Source of the DNA: Flaccisagitta enflata
Taxonomy: Eukaryota; Chaetognatha; Sagittoidea; Aphragmophora
Assembly: GCA_965153355.1 (NCBI GenBank)
Contig: OZ231127.1
Coordinates: 23,994,001-24,058,000 of the forward strand
DNA: 64,000 nucleotides
Reading direction: 5' to 3'
Made by a program: the position numbers and the translations under genes. Below, one piece after another: positions 22,190-37,511 of this stretch; within the stretch, counting starts at the first letter, position 1; each line of letters opens with the position of its first letter. The notes beneath the pieces were generated by a model. It was not told the DNA's origin, did no database searches, and saw only the letters and a program-made list of their open reading frames with translations.

Positions 22190-22875
22190 GATGCGTTGGG
22201 AACTCGCCAATTTTCATTTTTGGACGCGTCGCATAAACTAAATGGTGCCGACGTCACGTGAGCAACGTTGCCAACGCCAATACTCCTGTCTACGCCACCG
22301 CCAAAACCACTGTTAACGTCACTGAAGCCAAATCTACCATCAGCAACACTCCCAACGCCGTCAACAACGCTACCAACGCCAACACCAACAATACCTCCAA
22401 CGCCAGCAGAACCAACGACGCCATCGGCGATCGGAAAGCCGCGATTGACGCCAAACTCCAGCCTCGGCACTCTCATATCCACGCCAACACCCTCACCTTT
22501 TCCTCGTAGAAAGGCAAAGTTGTTGCCGGGAGCCATACAATCACTCGCCCCACCATCATTAACAACACCTGCTGTACCAACATCGCGTACCGCATCAACA
22601 CCAACACCACCTGCCCTGCCAAGATCATGTTCCCCACCATCATCAACACCTGCTCTATCAACATCGACAAAGAGTCTATTAGCATCGCCCTCCTCATGGG
22701 CACCTCTTGAATTCCCTCCATCGCCGCTGTTCATCACGTCATTGATTTTGATGCCAGGTTCTCTTGATGAAGCGGCGCTTTTCGACGAAATAGCGCTATT
22801 TGGCGAAGGGTGTCGATTCGGGGAAGAACATCCGTATCTTCCAACGCCCGCAGCTGTATTTTGGTCATGCTGTGA
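22190..22875 (-). CDS. unrecognised Gly/Val/Asp-rich exon candidate
   Basis: A minus-strand frame is open for about 228 codons. It runs from an acceptor-like AAAATACAG near 22850 to a donor-like GGGTAGGTC near 22190. The product begins with a Ser/Pro/Asn-rich part (SPNRHPSPNSAISS) and continues as a Gly/Val/Asp-rich segment with repeated GVGVGSV and GGFD-like turns. I recognise no domain. The first 40 or so codons are duplicated at 17889-18010 (block B), where the frame is cut by the junction. It could be chance openness of GC-rich text. Confidence 0.3.
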
Positions 22876-22985
22876 AGCAAAAACGAATGTTTTTTACACG
22901 GCTATTGGTTTCCATGATTAAAGATCCTTTGTTCTGCTCTCTTAATTTACCGCTTTTAATCTCTTTTGCGCATCATTATATCAGT
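22740..22985. repeat. duplicated block B, copy 2
   Basis: Near-identical to 17889-18137. It ends at a GTT array. Confidence 0.8.
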
Positions 22986-23017
22986 TGTTGTTGTTGTTGT
23001 TGTTGTTTTTGTTGTTG

Positions 23018-23049
<32 letters not shown>

Positions 23050-23282
23050 GGTGGTGGTGGTGGTGGTGGTGGTGGTGGTGGTGGTGGTGGTGGTGGTGGT
23101 GGTGGTGGTGGTGGTGGTGGTGGTGGTGGTGGTGGTGGTGGTGGTGGTGGTGGTGGTGGTGGTGGTGGTGGTGGTGGTGGTGGTGGTGATGGCGGTGGCG
23201 GTGGCGGTGGTGGTGTTGGTTGTGGTGGTGGTGGTGATGGCGGTGGTGGTGGTGGTGGTGGTGGTGGTGGTGGTGGTGGTGG
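22985..23282. repeat. (GTT)n then (GGT)n microsatellite
   Basis: About 50 bp of GTT and about 250 bp of GGT with a few GGC and GAT variants. Confidence 0.95.
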
Positions 23283-23473
23283 TATTTTTTTCTTTTTTCT
23301 TGTCGCTGATGTTGATACTGAGGCTTGGTCCTTCCGTCCGTAACGCTTGAATACAAATGCGCATTATTCCACCCCTAGTACCCCACCGACTGCTTTCGGC
23401 CGCGTATTATTTTACTCACTGAATGGTTATCATTTAGTCTTGAAACTTTAACTCCGGCGCTAATTTTCCGCAT

Positions 23474-23690
23474 TAATTCCGAGGCCGCGTCGGAGTGAGG
23501 GGCATCGGCGATTGACCTGCGTCCATCTGGTAAAGCATGCCGCCCAACTGAATTGGCGTTGCATCCATCGTGAAAGGCGTGGCGCCCATCTGTGATACCT
23601 TGACGCCTATCTGGAATGGTGTTGTGCCCATCTGTAATGGTATAGCCCCCAATGGCGCTCCCGCCCAAAAGCTGAGCCGCTGGTATTCCG
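23474..23690 (-). CDS. candidate C-terminal exon with heptapeptide repeats
   Basis: The minus-strand frame contains at least six tandem 7-residue units of 21 bp: GAIPLQM, GTTPFQI, GVKVSQM, GATPFTM, DATPIQL, GGMLYQM. PMPLTPTRPRN and a TAA stop follow. The units differ at third positions yet keep the heptad frame, which favours real or formerly real coding. There is no in-frame ATG before the repeats, and a TGA lies upstream, so it would have to be a spliced exon; the acceptor is uncertain. No family recognised. Confidence 0.35.
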
Positions 23691-23789
23691 CGTAAGTCCA
23701 AACGTTGCCAGTCCATGGCCATCATATCTTCGTTTTTTTTTATAAAGATTCTTCTACTTATGCTACTTTGCTCCTACATTTTCAATATA

Positions 23790-24546
23790 CAGTATGTTTT
23801 TTTTAATGCAACATTACATGACGGCATAACTCATAAAGTAATAGATATAATTTAATTCTGAAAAAGTTCCTGAAAGATAGTGTTAATGCATTCTATGATA
23901 TATGACTCCCAGGATTTTTTAAAAAAATTTGGTCCTTGGTACAATCAAGGAAGTAGATGTCATCATATCCAAATTGTTTCTTTAAAAGAATTTGTCATTT
24001 GGACTGTTACCCTTTTAATTGTTCTCATTTCTTAACGAATTGAGCTACAGATACCAGATTGGTCCTAAATGGAAGGTATTTTGAAGTAGTTTTTACGACA
24101 GCTTGAGTTGAAATGCCCATTTGATGTTTCAGATCGATTTGTGAACTTTTGATCAAAATCTTTGTCAAGACACCAATTTTTTTCATGCCTGATGTTATAT
24201 ACCATTGAAGAAAAATTTCCGTGTTTGTATTTCTTAAAACTATTGTTAATTAGCTTTAATTTGAGAACAATCTGGTATTTCTAGCTCAATCCGTTTAGAA
24301 TTAAGAGCAACTTGAAGAAAAACTGTTCCGCCAAAAACCTAAAATAATGGTGTTTTTTGCTGTATTTGAACAACATTTTGTCATCTGTCAAAATGTATAG
24401 ATTTTTGTAAAAAAAGTCCTAGGAGTTTGACATCATGAAATGCATTATCATCAGCTGTAAGGAACTTTTTTTCAGAATTCAATTATCTCTATTACCTTTT
24501 GAGTTATGCCGTCATGTAATACTGCATTCGAAAAAAAAAAACACTG
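23790..24546. mobile_element. palindromic MITE with CAGT ends, TA duplication
   Basis: 757 bp flanked by TA. The left end is CAGTATGTTTTTTTTAATGC and the right end, inverted, is CAGTGTTTTTTTTTTTCGAA. Both continue into ATTACATGACGGCATAACTC. The arms remain alignable for about 150 bp. This is Tc1/mariner-like terminal structure without a transposase frame. Confidence 0.8.
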
Positions 24547-24715
24547 TAATAGTCATACTGTGCCAAAAAATTCACTATGACTATGACTCGTTTCGTTTTA
24601 AATATATTGATTTAGTTTGTGCGGAAGTTCTTCTACACATCTTCACCCAATAAAAATCGCATTATCGAGAAAATGAGAGATTGATGGGTCCCGGCGCCAA
24701 ATTCAGGCGCCGCTA

Positions 24716-24862
24716 AAAAGACGGAGTGTTATCCTCATCATCTTCAACTTTGTCGTCATCGTCATCGTTGTCATCGTAATTCTCATCGGTATCATCGGTC
24801 CTGTCTCGTTCGTCATTCGTCGACAATAGCACGTTATTTTGGCGCATCCCCATCGCTGTCTA
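24716..24862 (-). CDS. weak candidate: short acidic reading frame
   Basis: A minus-strand frame starts MGMRQNN and ends in an acidic run (DDNDDDDDKVEDDEDN, then TPSF) with a TAG stop. There is an in-frame stop just upstream. It may be chance translation of a GAT-rich repeat. No family recognised. Confidence 0.2.
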
Positions 24863-24883
24863 AGCCCTGTGGCACGTCTAGTT

Positions 24884-25402
24884 CGTAGTAGCGTACTATG
24901 CGACTCTTTAAGTAACTTTTTGGTTCGTCGGTCCGTCAGAACGTCACATTTTTTAGATGCGTCCTCGCATCTCTATAAGAGGGTTTGTCCGTCCGTCCGT
25001 CCCTCCGTCCGTCCGTCCGTCCGTCCGTCCGTCGGTCGGTCCGTCCGTCGGTCCGTTACGCCTGTGCAAAAACCGCGGTTTTTGGCCGTTTTCGGCCACA
25101 ACGAGATCCTACACTGAATCTACTGCGAGACAAACAAGATTTGAGAGCCTCCATTACTACTCTTGTCGTTCCATCTGTCTGTTTGTCCATCTGTCAATCC
25201 ATATGTGTCACATGATCAATATACGTAGAGACACAGTCTGGGCGCATCGTTGCCAGTTCGGGCTTGTTAATTAGTGCTTTCTACATTCACTGGCCATGTC
25301 TAAGTGCGCTCGTGCCTGACAAGTGACTGGCCTCCAAAATCACTGCCCCATCCCAACTGCATGCGACTAAGCTTGCCGTGGCCGTATACATACGGCCTTG
25401 TT
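24884..25402 (+). mobile_element. cluster of CGCG-palindrome elements
   Basis: A truncated start near 24884 (GTAGTAGCGTACTATGCGAC) is followed by a full start at 24955 (AGATGCGTCCTCGCATCTC) with a long CCGT array. A CGGGCTTG end lies at 25266. A last 3' end (GTATACATACGGCCTTG) lies at 25402. At least two copies are merged. Confidence 0.6.
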
Positions 25403-25999
25403 TTCATAGTCGACGTCGTCGTCGTCGTCGTCGCTTCCGTCGTCGTCATCGTCATCGTTTTCGTCTTCGTCGTCGTTTCATCTTCGTCTTCGCCATGGTG
25501 CATGTTCCGTTTGTTCTTTTTTATTTCTTCGCTATCTTCGCAACCGAAGTTGCGCGCGCTGGGAAAGAGCGGACAAACGCGGTTTTATGGTGAAAGGGAA
25601 ACAATTGTTAAACATTTGAAGGAGAACGTGGAAGAGTAAGAAGAGGATGAAGAACGATGAGATAGACGAATTGAAAACAAGTTACAATATCGTCGCGGAC
25701 GGGTGGGCACTGGGCAGGAACATAGAACGCCCCCCCCCCCCCTCCGCTTAAACTAACACACCTAAAAAGGTTGATTTTGGATCTGAGAGAGCCTATTTGG
25801 GATCTGAGAGGTGTGATTTTAGGTCTGAGAGGGTTGACTCGGGCCTCTGTTTTCAGGCTGTTTTCAGGCTGTTTTCAGGCTGTTTTCAGGCTTGAAAGAG
25901 CCAGATTTGGGCCGCGGGGGGATGTATGTACAATTGTACATCAAGATCAATTTTCTCTCATATAAAAAGGGAAAGAGAATGGGCGATTTCTTACTTTTT
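25403..25999. other. (CGT)n array and unassigned sequence
   Basis: A degenerate CGT/CGTCAT array at about 25412-25495, a C run at 25733-25743, and four tandem TTTCAGGCTG units near 25850-25890. No gene recognised. Confidence 0.5.
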
Positions 26000-26104
26000 A
26001 GTCGCGTGCTACACGACTTTATACCCCGCTTTGTCCGTCTGTCGCGTCGGTTGGTTGGTTGGTTGGTTGGTTGGTCGGTCGGTCGGTTGGTTGGTCCCCT
26101 TTTT
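26000..26104 (+). mobile_element. truncated CGCG-palindrome element
   Basis: AGTCGCGTGCTACACGACT and a GGTTGGTC core, broken off where the next element begins. Confidence 0.65.
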
Positions 26105-26880
26105 GGGCAGCGGCCCCGAAGGGGCCGATCACCTATGCTTTCACACATAGGGGAAATTTCCTTTTTCTTCTCCTCCATCCACCCCCTTTGAAGCATATAT
26201 CCTAGCCTTGAGGCTCAAATCTCAGTCTTGTGGCCCAAATCCTAGTCTCGAGGCCCAAATTCTAGTCTCAAGGCCCAAATCTTAGCCTCGAGGCTCAAAT
26301 CCCAACCTCAAGGCTCAAACCCCAGCCTCGAGGCTCAAATCCCAGCCTCCAGGATCAAATCCCAGCACCAAGGCTCAAATCCTAGCCTCAAGGCTCAAAT
26401 CCAAGACTCGAGGCTTTAATCCCAGCCTCAAAGCTTATCCCAGCCTCGAGGCTCAAATCTCAGCCTCAAGGCTCAAATCCCAGCCTAAAGCTTCTAATTC
26501 CATCTTCGAGGCTCAAATCCTAGTTGTGACTCAAATCACAGCCTCGAGGCTCAAATCACAGCCTCATGGCTCAAATCACAGCCCTGAGGCTCAAATCACG
26601 GCCTCGAGGCTTTAAATCCCTACATTGACGCTAAAATTCAAGCCTAGAGTTTCAAAATTTACAAAGCGTAGGTCATGGGCCTTTCAGGGCCGCCACCTCT
26701 CTCACCATCACACACCCACATATGTGATTTGACCACAGTCTTCTCCACAGATCCCCACAGCTTCTCTACCGCGTCGTTGCCGTGTTGCTGCTGCGCCGCC
26801 GCTGCACGAGACGCGTCCTGACACATATATACTCACATAGGGGCAACGGGTACCGCTGACCATCTAACGCTTTTGTGACT
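26105..26880 (+). mobile_element. minisatellite-core element, about 20-bp units
   Basis: The left end is GGGCAGCGGCCCCGAAGGGG and CACCTATGCTTTCACACATA. The core (about 26195-26640) has some 22 units on the theme of CTCGAGGCTCAAATCCCAGC. The right end contains GGGTACCGCTGACCATCTAA. The same left end, pyrimidine-rich leader and unit theme recur at 37.8, 38.7, 47.3 and 48.4 kb. Confidence 0.75.
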
Positions 26881-26929
26881 ATTACTTTTTCGGCGTTTAC
26901 GAGCTTTTTGATTTCCCAAATGCCTTAGT

Positions 26930-27192
26930 GACTTTCTCCTCTGCCCCCGCCCATCCACACGCGACTGGGGTAGCCGTGCATCCGGCCTTGTTAATCCTAG
27001 CGTGACCGAGCAATGGACTTATGGACCAATGGGCGGATGGATAAAGCCTCGAGTCTGTGACTAACGAGGCCGGATAAACGGCAATCCAGTCGCGGACGGT
27101 TGGGCAGAAGCAGAAATGCGAAAACCTCTGGGAACTCAAAAATGTGACCTATCGACCGACACGGCAAGGTGTAGAGTCGCGTGTCCGCGACT
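26930..27192. mobile_element. 3' fragment and reverse copy of CGCG-palindrome element
   Basis: 26930-26992 is a 3' end in plus orientation (CACACGCGACTGGGG, then CCGGCCTTG). 27064-27192 is a reverse copy ending in the hairpin AGTCGCGTGTCCGCGACT. Confidence 0.7.
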
Positions 27193-27258
27193 AAAAATGA
27201 GCATTTCTGCCTCTGCACTCTGGTCCTGTCCAAGACGCTATTGTGATAGTGTGTAATA

Positions 27259-28215
<957 letters not shown>

Positions 28216-28352
28216 TACGTCCATCCACCCATCCATCCATCCATCCATCCATCCATCCATCCATCCATCCATCCATCCATCCATCCATCCACCCATCCAT
28301 CCATTCATCCATCCATCCATCCATCCATCCATCCATCCCTCCATCCATCCAG
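28216..28352. repeat. (CCAT)n microsatellite
   Basis: About 34 tetramers with a few CACC and CATT variants, 150 bp before the cystinosin start. Confidence 0.95.
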
Positions 28353-28503
28353 CTATCCACCTAAGAGAACAGACGTGAAAAAAATCTTGCATACAAATGC
28401 ACATGTAAAATTCATCACACGGTTTCAAATGAGAAAACGACAAACTTGAAACCCCGTGTAGTAAATACTGAAGAGATCTAAGGAAAAAGGTCAACTGTTG
28501 ACG

Positions 28504-30932
<2,429 letters not shown>

Positions 30933-31180
30933 GTTTCATTCTTGGCAAAAAAAAAAAAAAAGATGGCTAAAAGAAAAGACATGGCTTATCAACTCCAGTT
31001 TGTCAGTTTGTTAGTTATCCAGTGTTGTAACTTGTATGTTGAGTTTGAAAACTGTTTTAATTATCTGCCAAAGTTAATGCTTTGGAGCTCATATATCGCC
31101 CTTGACTATTCCTGGAGACTGTCACCATCAATTGATTTACATTATGTTGTTGAGGAACTAGTATATTTTTGCGGCAAAAA

Positions 31181-31196
31181 AATAAATTAAAATAAA
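31181..31196 (+). terminator. polyadenylation signals for cystinosin
   Basis: Two AATAAA hexamers (31181-31186 and 31191-31196), 250 bases after the stop codon. Confidence 0.6.
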
Positions 31197-31199
31197 CAC

Positions 31200-31561
31200 A
31201 TGAATCAACCATTTTTTTTAAATTTTCACAAATTTTTAGTTTTTGCTGTTTTTGCCAACTATAAGGAGACCCAGATACTCAAAGGGCACCAGGGTGGCTA
31301 TTCATAGAGCCCAAGGGCTTTACCCAACTATACTCTTACTACAATTTTTCAAGCCACCTACTTGGAGTGTCCAAGTTGGAAAACATAGCTTTGATTTGAA
31401 ATACCCCAATGGCTGGTTTCTCTTTACCACTTCCTTCAAATCCTTGAAGTTGGTGTTAGTGAAGGTTGTAGCTCATTATTATTCCTCTATCTCATGATGT
31501 GTAATGGCTTTTCTATCTTAACAGTGAATAATAAGGCACTTGAGTGTAAACGGGACAGCGT
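31200..31561. other. non-coding downstream of cystinosin
   Basis: Nothing recognised. One open frame of 84 codons has no family resemblance. Confidence 0.4.
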
Positions 31562-31596
31562 AGTGCAAGACTAGACCAGTGGTCTAGTCTTGCACT
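31562..31596. repeat. perfect 16-bp hairpin with 3-base loop
   Basis: AGTGCAAGACTAGACC, loop AGT, then its exact complement GGTCTAGTCTTGCACT. Confidence 0.9.
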
Positions 31597-32485
<889 letters not shown>

Positions 32486-32660
32486 GCTCGCCGCGCCGAC
32501 CGTGTAATGGTGTCATAACGAATTTGCAAACAAACAAATTGCGAATCGGTTTATGAGTAAACATGGAATCAATCTGTGGGGCTTTCTGTGGGCATGTGAT
32601 TGTGCCAAAACTCTGACCCAAGGACAAGTGGAACTTGGCGCTCTATCTCTTATCAAATAC

Positions 32661-33285
<625 letters not shown>

Positions 33286-34336
33286 TTTCTTTTTTTAACA
33301 TGCGCCATTGCACGTCTATAAGAGCATCTGTCCGTTGGGTGGTTGGTCGGCAACGCATTCGTTCGCACTTTTGGCCTACTTGGCCTAGTTCTATAACTTT
33401 TTGAGTTATGTCATCATGGTATATTTGGTCTAATCACTTTCCACCTCTCTTATTCATCTAGCTATAATTGGATGCAATCTTACTGGATTCTGTAATATCG
33501 TGGACTAACTTTCTCTATCCTTTGCTCTATCTCTTTCTCTTCCAACTGATGGCTTAAGTGACCAGAACATGGCGTCTTCTTCCGGCGGAAGGGCGTCCTC
33601 TCCACCAAACACTTTGACAACGCAACCAAAAGACACGTTTGCATGAGTAAATAGTAAATGGCTAGTTGATCACGTCTTCTTACATTCGTTTCGTACACGC
33701 ATATCTGTAAACTTTAATAAGTTTGCCGGTTCGTGAATCGGTAAGTTTGGGGATCCTCGATTGCGACCAATCTGAATTTGAATTTGCAGAACATGATCAT
33801 TGAGGTTTTCAGTTGGCGAAATTTCACAACTTTGTCTGTTCTATTTAGCTGTACGGAAATCAGTGAAAGAGGTGTCCCTTTGATAGTTGCTACACAGTAA
33901 ACACGGTTGTATTTCTTCAAGGCGCAGTTGCAATCTTTATCGTGGATGTTTGGTATACTACCTAGGAAATGTCTGTCGGCGAGTTAAGATAATCCCATTT
34001 TATTGACAAGGAAGTACACTACATACAACAGAGGACAGCTCTAACAATACCCTTCCCCTAAAATATTTTTATATATTTTTTTAAAATACACTTAAAATTT
34101 TGTTTTAAATAGAAGAAATATGACACATTTAGTAAAAAGTATATACCTGAGGAATTTTGATAGCGTTTCAAAAAACCATATATTAGGTATGTATGTGTAT
34201 GTAATGGAAGCTTACACTATATAAATGTCCGTATTTTTTCAGATTTTCTTTAAAGTTAAATGATTCTTATTTGGATAATTGTATGAGTTTTATGTAGAAT
34301 AAATTGTTGCACACATCACATACAACAGAAATATGC
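33286..34336. other. non-coding; short element fragment at 33303-33360
   Basis: CATTGCACGTCTATAAGAGC and GGTTGGTCGG near 33310-33350 are a CCGT-core element fragment. The rest is AT-rich and unassigned. Confidence 0.4.
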
Positions 34337-34625
34337 TTAATACTTCGTGTGCCCTCTTTGGGCATCAACCACAGCCTGCATTCGCCATGGCATGCTTTCG
34401 TAGAGTGACTGGAGGTAAGCTGGGGTGATCTTGTTCCAGACTTTGAGTGTAATCCTTTTCAAGCCCGCCATCGATGTTGCTCGTTCGCGGCTTTGCATAT
34501 GCTTCATCTGAGACCACTATGACTTGATGGGGTTGAGATCAGGGATGTTTCCAGGCCAACCCAGGAAAAGTTTGACGCCGTACTCGGAGTGTCACTTCTT
34601 CGCTGCGACAGCGCGGTGCGGTAAG
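34337..34625 (-). pseudogene. Tc1-like transposase relic (C-terminal part)
   Basis: The minus-strand frame reads LFLGWPGNIPDLNPIKS, a stop, WSQMKHMQSR, then WNKITPAYLQSLYESMPWRM, ending QRGHTKY and a natural TAA. This is the end of a Tc1/mariner DDE transposase: the catalytic-region motif SPDLNPIE is here IPDLNPIK, and the terminal SMPRR...GxxTKY is kept. Two in-frame stops (one in KK*HSEYG, one after NPIKS) and loss of the upstream catalytic core show that it is dead. Confidence 0.85.
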
Positions 34626-34917
34626 GCATTCCATGAACTGGTAACTTCCGCAAGATTCATGCTTGAGAAAATTGACAATTTTTGCCGTTTTTCTGAGGTA
34701 GTCTTGATTTTCTTTTAACGCTCATTTCTAAACGGCTAGACTTATGTGAACCCGGTTGGCGCCATTTGAAAGAAAATTCGAAGACGTTTCATAATCTCAC
34801 CAATTTTTAATGATTACTTTGATTTTAGACTAGTTATGAGAGGTTAAGCGCGCCGACAAACTTATTTCATAGGTAGTATATGAATGAAGGTCTTTGGTTT
34901 TTTAGTCTTTTTAAGCG
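34626..34917. other. non-coding, nothing recognised
   Basis: Possibly more of the decayed Tc1 element, but no alignable frame. Confidence 0.35.
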
Positions 34918-35012
34918 GGTTGTTATTAAGGGTTAGGGTGGGGTTAGGATTAGGGATGGGGTTGGGGATGGTTTTAGGGTTAGAGTTAGGGCTTACGTCA
35001 GGGCTAGGTAGA
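34918..35012 (+). repeat. degenerate TTAGGG-like tandem
   Basis: Repeated GGGTTAGGG, GGGGTTAGGA and TTAGGGTTAGAG units, variably spaced. It resembles an interstitial telomere-type repeat but is short and impure. Confidence 0.6.
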
Positions 35013-35156
35013 TGTTGGGTTTTATATATCACAACCCGAATCTACTCAAATTAAAGATTCGCCCTAGCGAAGAAACAAAAGCATTGATTCGTCTTATAAC
35101 TTATGTAACAAATGGCAGGAGCAATGAAGCCAAAAATAAAAAAAAAAAACAAAAAA

Positions 35157-35256
35157 AGTAAAGTATGACGGACGGTCCGACGGACGGACCGACGGACGGA
35201 CGGACCAATGGACCGACGGACCGACTGACAAAGCGGGGTCGCGTAGCACGCTACTA
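35157..35256 (-). mobile_element. truncated CGCG-palindrome element, reverse
   Basis: A GACGGACC array and GACAAAGCGGGG, then GTCGCGTAGCACGC. The inner half is missing. Confidence 0.65.
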
Positions 35257-35944
35257 TCTTGGAAATAAATATACGGACACCTAACCATGATTATAGCAGC
35301 TAAACTTTCATATCTAATAAAACAATGAAAGCAGATCCATAAACTATGACAAAAAATCTTCCATTCAAGACCAAGCAGAGCTTGGTGGCTCAATCCGTTT
35401 CCAAATGAGAGCATTTTGAAGAAAACTGTCATTTTACCAAAATCTAATTTAGAGGTTTTCAGTTCATATCTTCAAAGGACAACCTTCATTGAAATAGCTC
35501 TAAAATCTAAACGGATTGAGCAAAATCATTTTGCTTGATCTCAATAGATCACATTTTTGACAAATTTTTTGATTGTTGAAAAAATTGAGGACTGCAATCA
35601 ATCATAATGCCCTGAAATTATCTAGTAATAAAAAAAAAAAACTGATTCTTTGATTTTTTTGTTGCTTTTTGAGAGGCAAAGGATACATGGATTCAAGATG
35701 AAAAGTCATAGACAAATCCCATAAAAAGTCAGAACAGAAGCTCTTGATAGATCAAAATACCATATAATGACTAAAAATTTAATGATTTGGGCATATACTT
35801 CATTTAGTGAATGAAAAGGCTAACTTTTCTCCAGCTGTCCGTATATTTATTTCCAAGATAGTACTAAAAAAGAGATCAGCCACTTTTCATTTGGCAGGGG
35901 CAAGATTGCAATACAATAGAGAAAAGCCACCAAACCGACTGGTC
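35257..35944. other. non-coding, MITE-like inverted text
   Basis: TATCTTGGAAATAAATATACGG at about 35255 returns inverted as CCGTATATTTATTTCCAAGA near 35838. This suggests a palindromic element of about 600 bp, without a coding frame. Confidence 0.5.
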
Positions 35945-36730
35945 CGACCGATCCACGGTGGATGGCGCGGAATCTCAAAGGGCCGTCGGCAACCAGTTTC
36001 AAATCCGACAGAGCTTCAAGCCCAACAGAGTGTACACGCTTTTCTTTTTATAAGAACACTGTTTATAAGAACATCAGCCTCAGATTTGGCTAAAAAAAAA
36101 GAACATCTTAAGAACATGCTGAGCCTCAGATTTGAAAATAAAATTATAAGTTTTCAGAAAAATAGTAAAATTAGATGAAAAACCCTGAATGATGGATACT
36201 TTGATAATGCTTTTCAAAATGATAATTCAATATCTATCAAATATCAATATTACATTTCTTTTTATATAATGAAAATGTTTTTTGTTTTTTTTTACAATTG
36301 CTTAAAAAACAAACTTTTATATTAATATATATATATATATAATTAAAGAGATAATCTAATTCAAAAATAAGAACATGTTAAGATCATTTGAGCCTCAAAA
36401 AGAAGTTGAAAATAAGAACGCTGAGACTGACTTTCAAAATCCATGTTCTTATAAAATGAAAAGCGTGTATCACAGATTCAGTACTTTCCGATCTTAAATT
36501 ACATTCTCGCCCAAGAAATTACAGCCTAAATTGATAGGAAAACACACATTCTCTCTCATCCTTCCCCAAAGTAGGCTTTTTCTCCTCCTGATTTTTTTTT
36601 CTCTCATTCTTTTTCATTTTTTGACTTCTTTTTCCACATTGACTCTAGTCCAACAGGGGTGTTAGTCCGACAAACAGGGACATCGGCCGACGGCCCTGAC
36701 GTCCCTCCTCGTACACCCATGGATCCACCA
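35945..36730. mobile_element. element with TGTCGGACT-type ends, copy 1
   Basis: The left part has GGCGCGGAATCTCAAAGGGC, CAACCAGTTTCAAATCCGAC and AAGCCCAACAG. The right part has GTCCAACAGGGGTGTTAGTC, ACAAACAGGGACATCGGCCG and CACCCATGG. Both parts recur, in inverse order and strand, at 52290-52830. Inner inverted segments (TAAGAACAT, GAGCCTCAGATTT) lie between. Confidence 0.65.
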
Positions 36731-36773
36731 TTGTTTTACGTAAGGAGGTGTAAAGTAATGGTATCACAGTCAC

Positions 36774-36811
<38 letters not shown>

Positions 36812-37293
36812 TTTTCCTCTCCCACGTTATTTGGTTGCAACTGTCTCAGCGTTTTGCGCACTTTTGCCATTTCGGATTGCGTCCACTTGAAGGCGATTAG
36901 TGTAATCCCTTAATGCACCGCCAAAGCACAAAAGCAAAATCCAAAGCAAATCCAAAGCAAAATCTCCGCTGTGAAGTGGACGAAAGAATTAGAAACAAAT
37001 CATGATTCGATATAAGCTGAAGACAGGAGGAAGAGTGTGGGAGACAGAGAGGAAGATAGACAGATAGGCGCCCATGATCCGAAATCAGGTCTGTATCCCA
37101 TAAGAAACGACAGTCAATTCTTTCATTCAACTTAAACTGGTCTGACAAGTATTGACCTTATGTTATAAGTATTTTTCTTACATACAGGTTGCAATCATTA
37201 TCTGCTTTGATTCATGAAGTCTGAAGAGTCAATATTAACAATTGTCCTGCCCCCTGATGCTGATGCTGATGCTGTAGTATCTTGTTAATTTTT
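36731..37293. other. non-coding; short (CT)n at 36778-36806
   Basis: Includes tandem AAAGCAAAATCC units near 36915-36965 and GATGCT units near 37256. No exon recognised. Confidence 0.4.
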
Positions 37294-37511
37294 AGTCGCC
37301 TGCAACACGACTCTACACCTCGCATTGTCGGTCCATCCGTGAGTCCATTCGTCGGTCCATCCATTGGTCTGTCCATTAGTCCGTCACACTCTACTTTTTT
37401 TGTTTTTTTTGCAGTCTCTGGCCTCACTGCTCCTGCCCAAATGATGAAGTGACCTCAATTATGGCCCCTGCTCACCCACACCGGACTGGGGTAGCCGTGT
37501 ATCCGGCCTTG
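37294..37511 (+). mobile_element. CGCG-palindrome element, full copy
   Basis: AGTCGCCTGCAACACGACTC, a CCAT/CCGT core, CTCCTGCCCAAATGATGAAG, then CACACCGGACTGGGG and CCGGCCTTG. Confidence 0.8.

Noticed and set aside
26195-26640. Regular 20-bp repeats that could suggest a CRISPR-like array
   Set aside because: Units are directly adjacent with no unique spacers, and the surrounding genes are animal genes; it is a minisatellite.
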